The notes beneath the pieces were generated by a model, which was not told the DNA's origin, made no database searches, and was given only the letters and a program-made list of their open reading frames with translations. Both the position numbers and the translations under genes were made by a program. 64,000 nucleotides of DNA from DATFVJ01 sp963712955 (GTDB lineage: Bacteria; Actinomycetota; Actinomycetes; Streptosporangiales; Streptosporangiaceae): the NCBI GenBank assembly GCA_963712955.1, contig CAVQKF010000013.1, positions 339,643-403,642 on the forward strand. Direction: 5' to 3'. Below, in pieces: positions 41,021 through 50,173 of the stretch (the first letter of the stretch is position 1; the number at the start of each line of letters is the position of its first letter).

Positions 41021-43360
41021 TCATGCTTTCTCCAGGTAACCGGCCCGCTCCGGATCGACAAGCCCGGCCAGCGCCGCAGCAAGCGCGGGATGGTGGCCGA
41101 GCCCAGGATCGGCACTGACCAGCGCGGTCGCCTCCGCTCGGGCCTGGCCGATCAGATCCTCATCGCGCAGCAGGGTGAGCAACTTGAGGTGCGACCTACG
41201 TCCGGACTGCGCGGCGCCGAGCACGTCACCCTCACGGCGCTGCTCAAGGTCCAGGCGGGAAAGCTCGAATCCGTCGACCGTGGCGGCCACCGCATCGAGC
41301 CGCGCCCGCGCCTTTCCTCCGGCGGGCGCCTCCGTGACGAGCAGGCACAACCCGGGCTCGCTGCCACGGCCAACCCGGCCGCGCAGCTGGTGCAACTGCG
41401 ACACGCCGAACCGGTCGGCGTCCATGACCACCATGACCGAGGCATGGCGGACGTCCACCCCGACCTCGACCACCGTAGTCGCGACGAGCACATCAAGGTC
41501 ACCGGCGGCGAAGGCGCGCATCACCCGGTCCTTCTCGTCCGGGTGCAGGCCGCCGTGCAGTACGGCGAGGCGCAGCCCGGCCAGCGGGCCGCTGGCGAGC
41601 TTGGGCGCGATGTCGAGCACCGCGAGCGGCGGCCTGGACACCGGTTCGTCCCCGTAGCCGTCCGCAGCGAGGGCGTTGCCCGCATCCGAGTCATCCGTTG
41701 GGGATCCTGCCTCGCCAATGCGGGGGCAGACCACGTACGCCTGGCGGCCCTTGGCCACCTCCTCGCGCAGGCGCTCCCACGCACGCTCGAGGTACCGGGG
41801 CTTCTCCGCCACCGGCACCACATGGGTGGCGATGGGCGAGCGGCCCTTGGGCAGTTCGGTGAGGGTCGACACGTCCAGGTCGCCGAATACCGTCATCGCG
41901 ACGGTGCGCGGGATCGGCGTCGCGGTCATGACGAGCACGTGCGGGCGGCCGGACGTGCGCGATGCCGCACGCTCACGCAGCATGTCCCGCTGCTCCACGC
42001 CGAACCGGTGCTGCTCGTCGATCACGACGAGGCCGAGGTCCGCAAACTGCACATGCTCCTGGAGCAGGGCGTGCGTCCCGACGACGATTCCTGCCGCGCC
42101 CGACGCCGCCTCAAGCAGCGCCTCGCGCCGCGCGGCCGCCCCCTGTGAGCCCGTGAGCAGCGCAACGCGAGTGGCTCGCTCCGCCGCGTCCAACTGGCCC
42201 GCCCTGGCGAGCGGGCCAAGCAGCTCGCCGATCGAGCGGTAATGCTGCTGCGCGAGCACCTCCGTCGGCGCGAGCAGCGCGGCCTGCCCACCCGCGTCTA
42301 CCACCTGCAGCATCGAGCGGACCGCGATGACGGTCTTGCCCGCGCCGACCTCGCCCTGCAGCAACCGGTGCATCGGATGGCCGCGGGCCAGGTCAGCGGC
42401 GATCGTCTCGCCCGCGGCTTGCTGGCCGCCGGTCAGGGTGAAGGGCAGGGCGCGATCGAATTCGGCAAGCAGGCCGCCGTCACGGCCGCGGCGTGGCTCG
42501 GCGGGAACCGCCTCCGCCGCAACCCGGCGCTGCGCGAGTGCCACCTGAAGCAGGAACGCCTCGTCCCACTTCAGCCGCTTTCGCGCCCGCGCGGCCTCGG
42601 CGGACGTGGCCGGCCGGTGGATGCCCATGAACGCATCGCGCAGGCCACAAAGCCCGTAGCGTTCGCGCACCTCCGGCGTGAGCGGGTCGTCGACGCTGCC
42701 GAGCGTGTCGAGCACGATCCGGACGGCGTTCGCGATCTTCCACGACGGCAGGTCCTTCGTCGCCGGGTAGACGGGGATCAGTTCGGTGGCGAACTGTTCC
42801 GCCTTGCTCGGGTCGAGGTCGGCGACGGGCTCGAAGTCGGGATGCGCGAGCTGGCGCTTGCCCTTGAATGCGGACACCTTCCCGGCGAACAAGCCGTACG
42901 TGCCGGGCTTCAGCGTTGACTCCCAGTAGGCGTTCCGGTTGAAGAAGGTGAGGACCAGCCGGCCGCGTCCGTCTGTCACGGTCACCTGGGTGAGGCGGCC
43001 CCGCCCGCCTGTCATTTTGCGGCTGGTAACCGTAGCCACCCGGGCGAGAACCGTCACATCCTCGCCTTCGCGCAGCGACGCCAGATCCGTCAGCTCACCA
43101 CGCTGCGCGTACCTGCGCGGGTAGTGACCAAGCAGATCGCCGACGGTATGCAGGTCCAGGCCCGCGGCGAGTTTTTTCGCCGCCGGGCCGCCTACCACCC
43201 TCGGCAGGGCCTCATCGAGCACAGTGCTTGCGGTGCTTGCTGTGCTGGCGGTGCGTGCGGTGCTGGCGGTGCTTGCGGTGCTTGCTTTGCTGGCTGTGCT
43301 TGCTTTCATCGCCCGATCCCGTTGCCGTCCCTCCGCATCCTCGCGCTCGTTCATTCTCAC
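41021..43360 (-). CDS. recG: ATP-dependent DNA helicase RecG
   Basis: RecG remodels stalled forks and Holliday junctions. After an unusual N-terminal stretch, the wedge domain starts VVGGPAAKKLAAGLDLHTVGDLLGHYPRRY. The helicase core shows LLQGEVGAGKTVIAV (motif I), ALLAPTEVLAQQHY (Ia), VVIDEQHRFGVEQR (motif II), LVMTATPIPRTVAM (III) and the TRG-like C-terminal HQLRGRVGRGSEPGLCLLV. It has 779 residues against about 700-750. The extra N-terminus contains nine copies of a three-residue Ala-Ser-Thr unit; the exact start is uncertain, with ATG at 43354 or 43309 also possible. The divergent pgmB-like gene begins 127 bp away. Confidence 0.93.
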   Translation of the reverse strand: MRMNEREDAEGRQRDRAMKASTASKASTASTASTARTASTASTASTVLDEALPRVVGGPAAKKLAAGLDLHTVGDLLGHYPRRYAQRGELTDLASLREGEDVTVLARVATVTSRKMTGGRGRLTQVTVTDGRGRLVLTFFNRNAYWESTLKPGTYGLFAGKVSAFKGKRQLAHPDFEPVADLDPSKAEQFATELIPVYPATKDLPSWKIANAVRIVLDTLGSVDDPLTPEVRERYGLCGLRDAFMGIHRPATSAEAARARKRLKWDEAFLLQVALAQRRVAAEAVPAEPRRGRDGGLLAEFDRALPFTLTGGQQAAGETIAADLARGHPMHRLLQGEVGAGKTVIAVRSMLQVVDAGGQAALLAPTEVLAQQHYRSIGELLGPLARAGQLDAAERATRVALLTGSQGAAARREALLEAASGAAGIVVGTHALLQEHVQFADLGLVVIDEQHRFGVEQRDMLRERAASRTSGRPHVLVMTATPIPRTVAMTVFGDLDVSTLTELPKGRSPIATHVVPVAEKPRYLERAWERLREEVAKGRQAYVVCPRIGEAGSPTDDSDAGNALAADGYGDEPVSRPPLAVLDIAPKLASGPLAGLRLAVLHGGLHPDEKDRVMRAFAAGDLDVLVATTVVEVGVDVRHASVMVVMDADRFGVSQLHQLRGRVGRGSEPGLCLLVTEAPAGGKARARLDAVAATVDGFELSRLDLEQRREGDVLGAAQSGRRSHLKLLTLLRDEDLIGQARAEATALVSADPGLGHHPALAAALAGLVDPERAGYLEKA
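43224..43304. repeat. 9-bp tandem repeat (9 units) at the recG 5' end
   Basis: Nine copies of gtgcttgcg, gtgcttgct, gtgctggcg and similar words run without interruption, encoding Ala-Ser-Thr repeats at the RecG N-terminus on the minus strand. The unit is a multiple of three. Confidence 0.92.
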
Positions 43361-43486
43361 GCGGCTGGCGGCGCCCCGTGTACTACCACATGGAATGCTG
43401 TGACGTACGGGCCGCGGGCTTGCGGCGAATGGGCGCCGGTGCCTGACGGCGCAGCATACATGGGTAGTTCTCGATTGGAACTAATC

Positions 43487-43735
43487 GTGCTAAGTATCCC
43501 TGGCGAGATCCAAGCCAGCCTGTTCGACCTGGACGGCGTGCTCACCATGGCCGCGAACGTGCACGGGGCGGTCTGGAAGGCGATGTCCGACAGCTACCCG
43601 CGCGAACGAGCGCAACGCACCTGCGAGCCTTTCTTCGCCTTCGACCCCGTCACCGACCACGAGACAGATGCGGACGGCAGGCCGCAGGCCGGCATCGTGG
43701 TGAGCGATCTGGCTGGTCTTCTGGACAAGCCGTGA
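43487..43735 (+). pseudogene. Beta-phosphoglucomutase-like HAD protein with a large internal deletion
   Basis: The product is only 82 residues. Its N-terminus, IQASLFDLDGVLTMAANVHGAVWKAM, is the HAD motif I region of beta-phosphoglucomutases (D-x-D-G-V), and PFFAFDPVTDHETDADGRPQ matches the next part of that family. It then jumps to AGIVVSDLAGLLDKP, which resembles the very end of the same enzymes. About 150 residues containing HAD motifs II-IV are missing, in frame. The GTG at 43487 fits the family start. Its TGA overlaps the GTG of the following GH65 phosphorylase (GTGA), so coupling was retained. Such enzymes normally convert the beta-glucose-1-phosphate released by that phosphorylase; this remnant cannot. 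Confidence 0.7.
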
Positions 43736-46125
43736 TCGGGTATCCTTCCTTCCCTGTCGAGCCGTGGGGCCTGCGGGAGACTGAGCTCAAGCTCGATCTG
43801 CTCGCCCAGGCGGAGTCGGTGTTCTCCCTGTCGAACGGCCACATTGGCTGGCGCGCCAACCTGGACGAAGGCGAGCCCCACGGCCTGCCAGGCTCCTACC
43901 TCAACGGCGTGTACGAGGTGCGGCCGCTGCCGTACGCGGAGCGCGGTTACGGCTTCCCCGAGTCGGGCCAGACGGTCGTCAACGTGACCAATGGCAAGGT
44001 GATCCGGCTGCTCGTGGACGACGAACCGCTCGACATCCGTTACGGTGACCTGCGCTCACACGAGCGGTTCCTCGACTTCCGCAGCGGCGTGCTGAGCCGC
44101 AGCGCGGAGTGGGTCTCCCCCACCGGGCGCCTGATCCGGACCACGTCGGAGCGCATCGTGTCGCTCACCCAGCGCGCCATCTGCGCCATCAGCTACGAGG
44201 TCGAGCCCGTTGACGGCCCGGCGCGGCTTGTCGTGCAATCCGAGCTGGTCACCAACGAGCAGCTTCCCGATCTTGGCGGTGATCCCCGGGTCGCCGCCGC
44301 GCTCAAGGCCCCGCTGCGGTCGGAACTCCACTTCGCACGCGGCGCGGGTGCGCTGCTCCTGCACAGCACCAAAAAGAGCGGGCTGCGGGTCGGCGCGGCT
44401 ATGAGCCATGTCGTTGAGTGCCCGGAGGACTGCGGGACCGACGCGGAAAGCTTCCCCGACGTGGGCCGGGTGACGGTCAACGCGTTCCTGCGGCCCGGGC
44501 AGCGGCTGCGGATCATTAAGTTCGTGGCGTATGGCTGGTCAGGGATGCGCTCGCTGCCTGCGGTACGTGACCAGATCGAAGCGGCGCTCAGCGCCGCACG
44601 GCGGACGGGCTGGGACGGCCTGCTCACCGAGCAGCGTTCCTTCCTCGACGACTTCTGGGACCGCGCCGACGTCCAGCTTGATGGCGACACCGAGATCCAG
44701 CAGGCTGTGCGGTTCGGGCTCTTCCATCTGCTGCAGGCGGGCGCCCGCGCGGAAGCCCGGGCGATCCCTGCGAAAGGCCTCACCGGCCCCGGCTACGATG
44801 GGCACACGTTCTGGGACACGGAAACGTTCGTCCTGCCCGCGCTCACCTACACGGTTCCCGACGCGGCGGCCGCCGTGCTGCGCTGGCGGCACAGCACACT
44901 CGGCCACGCCTACGAACGGGCGAGGCAGCTCAACCTCAAGGGAGCGGCCTTTCCCTGGCGCACGATCCACGGCGAGGAGTGCTCGGGCTACTGGCCCGCG
45001 GGGACGGCCGCGTTCCACATCGGCGCCGATATCGCCGATGCGGTCGTCCGGTATGTGCATGCCACCGGGGACGACGAGTTCGAGCGCACCATCGGCCTCG
45101 AACTGCTCACAGGCACCGCGCGGCTATTCCGCTCACTCGGCCATCACGACGCCGCGGGTAACTTCCGCATCGACGGTGTCACCGGCCCGGACGAGTACAG
45201 CGCGCTGGCCGACAACAACGTGTACACGAACCTCATGGCCCAGCGGAACATGCGGGCCGCGGCGGACGCGGCTAAACGCCATCCCGAGCGCGCACACGAA
45301 CTCGGCGTCGACGAAGAGGAGATGGCCGGCTGGCGCGACGCGGCCGAGGCCATGTTCATTCCCTACGACGAGGCGCTCGGCGTGCATCCGCAGAACGAGT
45401 TGTTCACCAGCCACGAGGTCTGGAATTTCGCCGAAACGCCACCGGACAAGTACCCGCTCCTGCTGCACTATCCGTATTTCGATCTGTACCGCAAGCAGGT
45501 GGTCAAGCAGGCCGACCTGGTGCTGGCCATGCAGATCTGCCCAGACTTCTTCAACGACGAGCAGAAGGCGCGCAACTTCGACTACTACGACCGGCTGACC
45601 GTCCGGGATTCGTCACTTTCCGCGTGCACCCAGTCGGCCGTCGCCGCGCAGGTGGGCCATCTGCGGCTGGCCTACGACTACCTCGCGGAGGCCGCGCTGA
45701 TGGACCTGGAGGATCTCGAGCACAACACCAAGGATGGGCTGCACATCGCCTCGCTCACTGGGGCGTGGAACGCCCTGGTGACCGGTTTCGGCGGGATGCA
45801 CCGCCACAACTCGACCATCGGGTTCGCGCCGCGGCTGCCCGAGGGCATCTCCAGGCTCGCTTTCTGCGTCACCGTGCGACACAGGCGGCTCCGGGTGGAG
45901 GTGACCGACTCCTCGGCAAGCTATGTGCTCGCCGAGGGCGAACCCCTCGAGATCCTCCACTACGGCGAGCCGATGACCGTCTCCGTGGCGCAACCGTTGG
46001 TGCGGCAGGTCCCGGAGGTGCCGATTCGCTCCGATCCGGGACAGCCGCCGGGACGGGTACCCGCCCCACGGCTGCTCAGGGAAACGCGGCCGAAGGTTAA
46101 CGTGCGCGCGGCTCGCTCTGGCTGA
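43732..46125 (+). CDS. Glycoside hydrolase family 65 disaccharide phosphorylase
   Basis: This 797-residue protein is a GH65 enzyme, the group containing maltose, trehalose and kojibiose phosphorylases, which release beta-glucose 1-phosphate. An N-terminal beta-sandwich domain (LLAQAESVFSLSNGHIGWRANLDEG near residue 20-45) is followed by an (alpha/alpha)6 barrel. The general-acid Glu is in the motif DGVTGPDEYSALADNNVYTN near residues 477-496. HGEECSGYWPAGTAAFHIGADIADAV near 405-430 is the substrate/phosphate region. The length fits the family (about 760-800). The exact sugar is not decidable from sequence. It overlaps the truncated beta-phosphoglucomutase by 4 bp. Confidence 0.88.
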   Translation: MIGYPSFPVEPWGLRETELKLDLLAQAESVFSLSNGHIGWRANLDEGEPHGLPGSYLNGVYEVRPLPYAERGYGFPESGQTVVNVTNGKVIRLLVDDEPLDIRYGDLRSHERFLDFRSGVLSRSAEWVSPTGRLIRTTSERIVSLTQRAICAISYEVEPVDGPARLVVQSELVTNEQLPDLGGDPRVAAALKAPLRSELHFARGAGALLLHSTKKSGLRVGAAMSHVVECPEDCGTDAESFPDVGRVTVNAFLRPGQRLRIIKFVAYGWSGMRSLPAVRDQIEAALSAARRTGWDGLLTEQRSFLDDFWDRADVQLDGDTEIQQAVRFGLFHLLQAGARAEARAIPAKGLTGPGYDGHTFWDTETFVLPALTYTVPDAAAAVLRWRHSTLGHAYERARQLNLKGAAFPWRTIHGEECSGYWPAGTAAFHIGADIADAVVRYVHATGDDEFERTIGLELLTGTARLFRSLGHHDAAGNFRIDGVTGPDEYSALADNNVYTNLMAQRNMRAAADAAKRHPERAHELGVDEEEMAGWRDAAEAMFIPYDEALGVHPQNELFTSHEVWNFAETPPDKYPLLLHYPYFDLYRKQVVKQADLVLAMQICPDFFNDEQKARNFDYYDRLTVRDSSLSACTQSAVAAQVGHLRLAYDYLAEAALMDLEDLEHNTKDGLHIASLTGAWNALVTGFGGMHRHNSTIGFAPRLPEGISRLAFCVTVRHRRLRVEVTDSSASYVLAEGEPLEILHYGEPMTVSVAQPLVRQVPEVPIRSDPGQPPGRVPAPRLLRETRPKVNVRAARSG

Positions 46126-46177
46126 AGCGCTCTTTCGTGTGCGGTGCTACTCGTGCACGGTAAATCAGCCAATGCGT

Positions 46178-46197
46178 GGCGCGCCCGATGGCGCGCC
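46178..46197. terminator. Hairpin between the GH65 and DAK-domain genes
   Basis: GGCGCGCC (46178-46185), four bases and GGCGCGCC (46190-46197) form an 8-bp stem between two convergent genes. No T-run follows. Confidence 0.5.
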
Positions 46198-46206
46198 CTG
46201 GCGCGA

Positions 46207-47955
46207 TCATTCGGCACCGACCAGCAGCACGTATCCGGTGTCGCCGCCGTCGTAGGTAACGACCTCGACGCCGGGCCGGGTGGCTTCGAGATGCGCGGCG
46301 ACGGCGGCCGCGACGCCACTGCCGGTGGACGCGCCCACGCCCGGCGGCGACCCTGTGATGAGGGTGACGAGCTCACTCTCATCGGCCAGCAGGCCGCCAA
46401 CCATGGCCATCGCGACCGCCGCGGGATCGGCACCCGTTGCGACGACGTCATCCCCGAGTGACCCCACCGCCTGCGCGGACCGCCCCGCCTGGGCGCCGAT
46501 CGGGCCTCCAGCCTGTGGCAATGTCAGCCGGCCCCACCGGGTGGCCGCAGCCGCATCGGCCATCGCCGCCGCGTCGTCGCCGAACGCGCGGGCAGGATCG
46601 TGGACCGCGAGCGCCGCCAGGCACTGCACCGCTGTCCGGGCCGGTGCCACGACGACGGTAAGCCCAACGCGGCGCGCTCGCACCGCCGCCGACTCCGCGA
46701 CCCGGGCAACCTCGGGATCGTCGGGGAGGATGGCCACCTGACCGGTTGACGCTCCCGCGGCCCGAACGGTGCCGAGCAGGTCCCGCGTTTGCAGAGCCCG
46801 CTCGCCATCGTGGCGGACCACGACCGCACCTTCCGCCTCGAACAGAGCCGCGGCCCCTGCGCCAGAAACGATCGCGACCACGGCACCGCCGGATGAGCCA
46901 CGAGGGGCTCCCTGCGGGGCAAAGGAGGCGCCGGACGGGCCAACGGAGGCGCCGGACGGGGTGGCCGCGCCGCCGGGACGGACACCCGCCTGGACGGCGC
47001 CCGTCTCCTCGTCTGCGTGGCCGGATACGGTGAGGTGGGTCACGCGGATCCGGTAGGGCCGACCGGCGGCCATGCCAGCTTCGATCGCCGCACCGGCGTC
47101 CGCCACGTGCACGTGCACGTTCCAGAGGCCCTCCCCGCCAACCACGACCAGGGAGTTGCCCAGCTGGCCGAGCCGGTCCCGCAGCATGGCGACCGGTTCG
47201 TCCGCCGCTTCGAGCAGGTACATGACCTCGTAGCCAGCTGATCCGCCTGGCGGGGATGCGGACGAGGAACCGGACGCGTGAGTGTGACCGGCGAGTGCCC
47301 GGGACGCGGCGGGTGCCGGGATCACATAGGTCTCTGGTTGCGTTCCCGTCACCACCACGGCGAGCGCGTCGAGAAGGACGCACAGACCGGCCCCGCCCGC
47401 GTCGACCACACCGGCGCGTGCGAGCACGTCGAGCTTGGCCGTGGTCCGTGCGAGCTCCATGCGCGCACCTCTCGCTGCGGCCCTGGCCACCGCGGCGAGA
47501 CTCTTGCCTGCTGCGGCCGCCGATGCAGCTCCGGCAAACGCCACCGTCAGCACGGTGCCCTCGACCGGCTCGCCGACCGCCGCGCGAGAAAGGCGTGCGG
47601 CGTGAGCGAGTGCCTGCTGTATCGCGGTACCGTCACACGGCGAGGCCGGCGCGCAGACGTCCGCGAGGCCGCGCAGGAACTGGCTCACGATGACACCCGA
47701 GTTGCCCTGGGCGCCGAGCAGCACGCCGTGCGCAAGCGCCTGCCAGACCTCATGAGGGCCCGCTGCCTCCGGCAGCTCATCAAGCGCACGGACCGCGGAG
47801 AGCATCGTCAGATGGAGATTTGTGCCGGTGTCTGAGTCGGCGACGGGGAAGACGTTCAGCGCGTTGAGCTGGTCGCGCACGGCGCCGAGCGCCTCGGCAG
47901 CAACGCCGCACCAGCGCCGGACCGCTGCGCTGTCAAGGAACTCCAGTACCGTCAT
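46207..47955 (-). CDS. DAK2 / DegV fusion protein (YloV, fatty-acid-kinase-like)
   Basis: The 582-residue protein has an N-terminal DhaL/DAK2 domain with NALNVFPVADSDTGTNLHLTM near residues 30-50, where the Asp residues bind ATP-Mg. It continues with GAQGNSGVIVSQFLRG near 90-105. A central and C-terminal part resembles the YloV/FakA C-terminal region (VAIVSGAGAAALFEAEGA, then GGDTGYVLLVGAE at the end). FakA phosphorylates fatty acids bound to FakB; whether this homologue does so is unknown. The ATG at 47955 is used because homology starts with MTVLEFLDSAAVRRW; the frame is open upstream. It is divergent from rpmB, a conserved arrangement. Confidence 0.87.
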   Translation of the reverse strand: MTVLEFLDSAAVRRWCGVAAEALGAVRDQLNALNVFPVADSDTGTNLHLTMLSAVRALDELPEAAGPHEVWQALAHGVLLGAQGNSGVIVSQFLRGLADVCAPASPCDGTAIQQALAHAARLSRAAVGEPVEGTVLTVAFAGAASAAAAGKSLAAVARAAARGARMELARTTAKLDVLARAGVVDAGGAGLCVLLDALAVVVTGTQPETYVIPAPAASRALAGHTHASGSSSASPPGGSAGYEVMYLLEAADEPVAMLRDRLGQLGNSLVVVGGEGLWNVHVHVADAGAAIEAGMAAGRPYRIRVTHLTVSGHADEETGAVQAGVRPGGAATPSGASVGPSGASFAPQGAPRGSSGGAVVAIVSGAGAAALFEAEGAVVVRHDGERALQTRDLLGTVRAAGASTGQVAILPDDPEVARVAESAAVRARRVGLTVVVAPARTAVQCLAALAVHDPARAFGDDAAAMADAAAATRWGRLTLPQAGGPIGAQAGRSAQAVGSLGDDVVATGADPAAVAMAMVGGLLADESELVTLITGSPPGVGASTGSGVAAAVAAHLEATRPGVEVVTYDGGDTGYVLLVGAE

Positions 47956-48082
47956 GATCGCAGGATAGGCATGATTCGCGCGGCGGGCGCCGCTTCGGAT
48001 ATCCTCTGACGGCTGCCCTGACCACACCACCGGGCCCGGGGCGCTGACCGATCCGTGCATGCACCCCATTGGAGCGATACCC

Positions 48083-48268
48083 GTGGCTTCCGTCTGCGAC
48101 GTGTGTGGCAAGGGGCCGGGCTTCGGCAACAAGATCTCGCACTCGCACCGCCGCAGCCGCCGCCGCTTTAACCCCAACATCCAGACCGTTCGCGCCGTTG
48201 TCGGCCGCACGCCGAAGCGCCTGAACGTCTGCACCTCATGCATCAAGGCGGGCAAGGTCAGCCGCTGA
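48083..48268 (+). CDS. rpmB: 50S ribosomal protein L28
   Basis: The 61-residue product begins VASVCDVCGKGPGFGNKISHSHRRSRRRFNPN, with the C-x-x-C and the conserved HSHRRSRRRFNPN motif, and a second C-x-x-C (CTSC) near the end. It is the zinc-binding form of L28. The GTG at 48083 is chosen because GGAG lies 8 bases upstream and homology starts there. It overlaps the convergent thiD 3' end by 11 bp. Confidence 0.95.
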   Translation: MASVCDVCGKGPGFGNKISHSHRRSRRRFNPNIQTVRAVVGRTPKRLNVCTSCIKAGKVSR

Positions 48269-49064
48269 GCTTCTGGCGGCATCGCCAGGCGTGATCCACG
48301 GGGCCGATCCCGCGGCCGAGCGGAAAGCCTGCCCGAATCGCACCCGTCACGTACTCCTTGGCCTGCGCCACCGCGCCAGGCACGTCCGCACCGCGCGCGA
48401 GGTAGCAGGCGATCGCCGAGGCAAGCGTGCAGCCGGTTCCGTGAGTATGCCCTGCGGGCACGCGCGGTGCGGTGAAACGCCGCACCGACTCCCCATCGAA
48501 GAGCAGGTCCACCGGCTCGCCCGGCAGGTGACCGCCCTTCACGAGCACCCACCGTGGGCCCAGGGCGTGGATCGCCGCAGCGGCAGCCGCCATGCTCGCC
48601 TCGTCATCGGCTCGCAGCCCTGTCAGCAGCCAGGCCTCCGGCAGGTTGGGCGTGACCAGAGTGGCTAGCGGGAGAAGCCGCTCCCTAACGTTTGCGACGG
48701 CATCCGGCGCGAGCAGCCGGTCTCCGTGTTTGGACACCGCGACCGGATCCACCACGAGGGGAGCAGCCACATCGGCTAGGCCGTCAGCCACTGCCGCGAC
48801 GATCCCGGCCGAGCCCAGCATTCCTGTCTTGACCGCCTGGACGCCGATGTCGCAGAGCACCGAATCAAGCTGTGCCCGCACGGCCGAGGGCGGAAGCTCC
48901 CATGAGCCCTGGACACCAACAGAGTTCTGCGCGGTGACCGCGCAGACGACGCTCATGCCGTGCACGCCGAGTGCGAGCATGGTCTTCAGGTCCGCCTGGA
49001 TTCCCGCCCCGCCGCCGGAATCCGAGCCCGCGACGCTCAGCACCCGCGTCGGCGTCAGGATCAC
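48258..49064 (-). CDS. thiD: Hydroxymethylpyrimidine/phosphomethylpyrimidine kinase ThiD
   Basis: ThiD phosphorylates hydroxymethylpyrimidine for thiamine synthesis. The 268-residue protein starts with LSVAGSDSGGGAGIQADLKTMLALGVHGMSVVCAVTAQNS, the typical ribokinase-like N-terminus. The C-terminal nucleotide site is GTGCTLASAIACYLARG near residue 210. Catalytic Cys and the anion hole are in that motif. Two other thiamine genes (thiL and a thiO-like gene) are in the same 10 kb but are not in an operon with it. No TPP riboswitch was seen upstream. Confidence 0.92.
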   Translation of the reverse strand: MILTPTRVLSVAGSDSGGGAGIQADLKTMLALGVHGMSVVCAVTAQNSVGVQGSWELPPSAVRAQLDSVLCDIGVQAVKTGMLGSAGIVAAVADGLADVAAPLVVDPVAVSKHGDRLLAPDAVANVRERLLPLATLVTPNLPEAWLLTGLRADDEASMAAAAAAIHALGPRWVLVKGGHLPGEPVDLLFDGESVRRFTAPRVPAGHTHGTGCTLASAIACYLARGADVPGAVAQAKEYVTGAIRAGFPLGRGIGPVDHAWRCRQKLSG

Positions 49065-49171
49065 GACTCCAGCCTAACGTGACCCTGCTGGGGCCCAGCC
49101 GACCTTGACCTTGCGGCGGGGAATTGACATCGTCCACACGGAGGCAAGCACCGAGCCATGGGGAGGCCCGC

Positions 49172-50173
49172 GTGACCACATTTCCTGAGGCGATCGGGGC
49201 GGTCCACGAAACAGGCCCCGCCGTACACGTCCGCGGCCTGCGGAAGTCCTATGCGGACCTGCGCGCTGTCGACGGCATCGACCTGGAGATCCGGCGCGGC
49301 GAGATTTTCGCGCTGCTCGGCCCCAATGGCGCGGGAAAGACCACAACCGTCGAGATCCTCGAGGGATATCGGGCGCGCGACGGAGGTGACGTCACCGTGC
49401 TTGGTTACGATCCGGGCCGGCAGCGGCAGCCGCTCAAGAGCCGGATCGGGATTGTGCTGCAAGCCACGGGCGTCGACCCCTACCTCACCGTGGCCGAGAC
49501 GATCGCAATGTACTCCAGCTACTACCCTCATCCGCGCCCTGTCGACGAAGTGATCGCGCTCGTCGGCCTTGAGGCCAAGAGCAACGCCCGGGTGGTGAAA
49601 CTTTCAGGCGGCCAGCAGCGCAGGCTCGACGTCGCGATCGCTCTCGCGGGCGACCCTGAACTGCTGTTCCTCGACGAGCCGACGACCGGCTTCGATCCGT
49701 CAGCCCGCCGCGAGGCATGGGAAGTCGTCAAGAACCTCGCGTCGCTCGGCAAGACCGTCGTGCTCACCACGCACTACATGGAAGAGGCGCAGTTCCTGGC
49801 GGACAGGGTCGCGGTCATCGCCGCCGGGCGGATCGTCGCGGAGGGCACACCCGCCACCCTCGCGGGACGCGACCTCGCCAAGGCTCGCATCCGCTACCGC
49901 CTGCCTGACGGCGCTGCACCACGCACCGCCCCACCCGGCGGTCCGGCCAGCTCGGCAGCGCCGGACGGATTCACCGAGATCGTCCCCGACGACCTCGTCC
50001 TGGCGCTGCACCGCCTGACCGGCTGGGCCATCGAGCAGGGTGTCACTCTCGACGGCCTGCAGATCATCCGGCCGTCACTCGAGGACGTCTATCTGCAGCT
50101 CACCGGCCCGCCACCGGTCGCAGCGGACGACCAGTCACCCACGGCCGGCAGGCGCGGACGGAGACCACGATGA
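49172..50173 (+). CDS. ABC transporter ATP-binding protein (drug-exporter type)
   Basis: The 333-residue subunit has one nucleotide-binding domain: Walker A LLGPNGAGKTTTVEILEG near residue 54-70, Q-loop IVLQATGVDPYLTV, signature LSGGQQRRLDVAIAL near 145-160, and Walker B LLFLDEPTTGFDP near 165-178. A C-terminal extension of about 100 residues follows, as in DrrA-like exporters (DLVLALHRLTGWAIEQG, ending near LEDVYLQLTG). The GTG at 49172 is preceded by GGGGAGG. It overlaps the permease gene by 4 bp (ATGA) and forms a two-gene exporter. The substrate is unknown. Confidence 0.93.
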   Translation: MTTFPEAIGAVHETGPAVHVRGLRKSYADLRAVDGIDLEIRRGEIFALLGPNGAGKTTTVEILEGYRARDGGDVTVLGYDPGRQRQPLKSRIGIVLQATGVDPYLTVAETIAMYSSYYPHPRPVDEVIALVGLEAKSNARVVKLSGGQQRRLDVAIALAGDPELLFLDEPTTGFDPSARREAWEVVKNLASLGKTVVLTTHYMEEAQFLADRVAVIAAGRIVAEGTPATLAGRDLAKARIRYRLPDGAAPRTAPPGGPASSAAPDGFTEIVPDDLVLALHRLTGWAIEQGVTLDGLQIIRPSLEDVYLQLTGPPPVAADDQSPTAGRRGRRPR

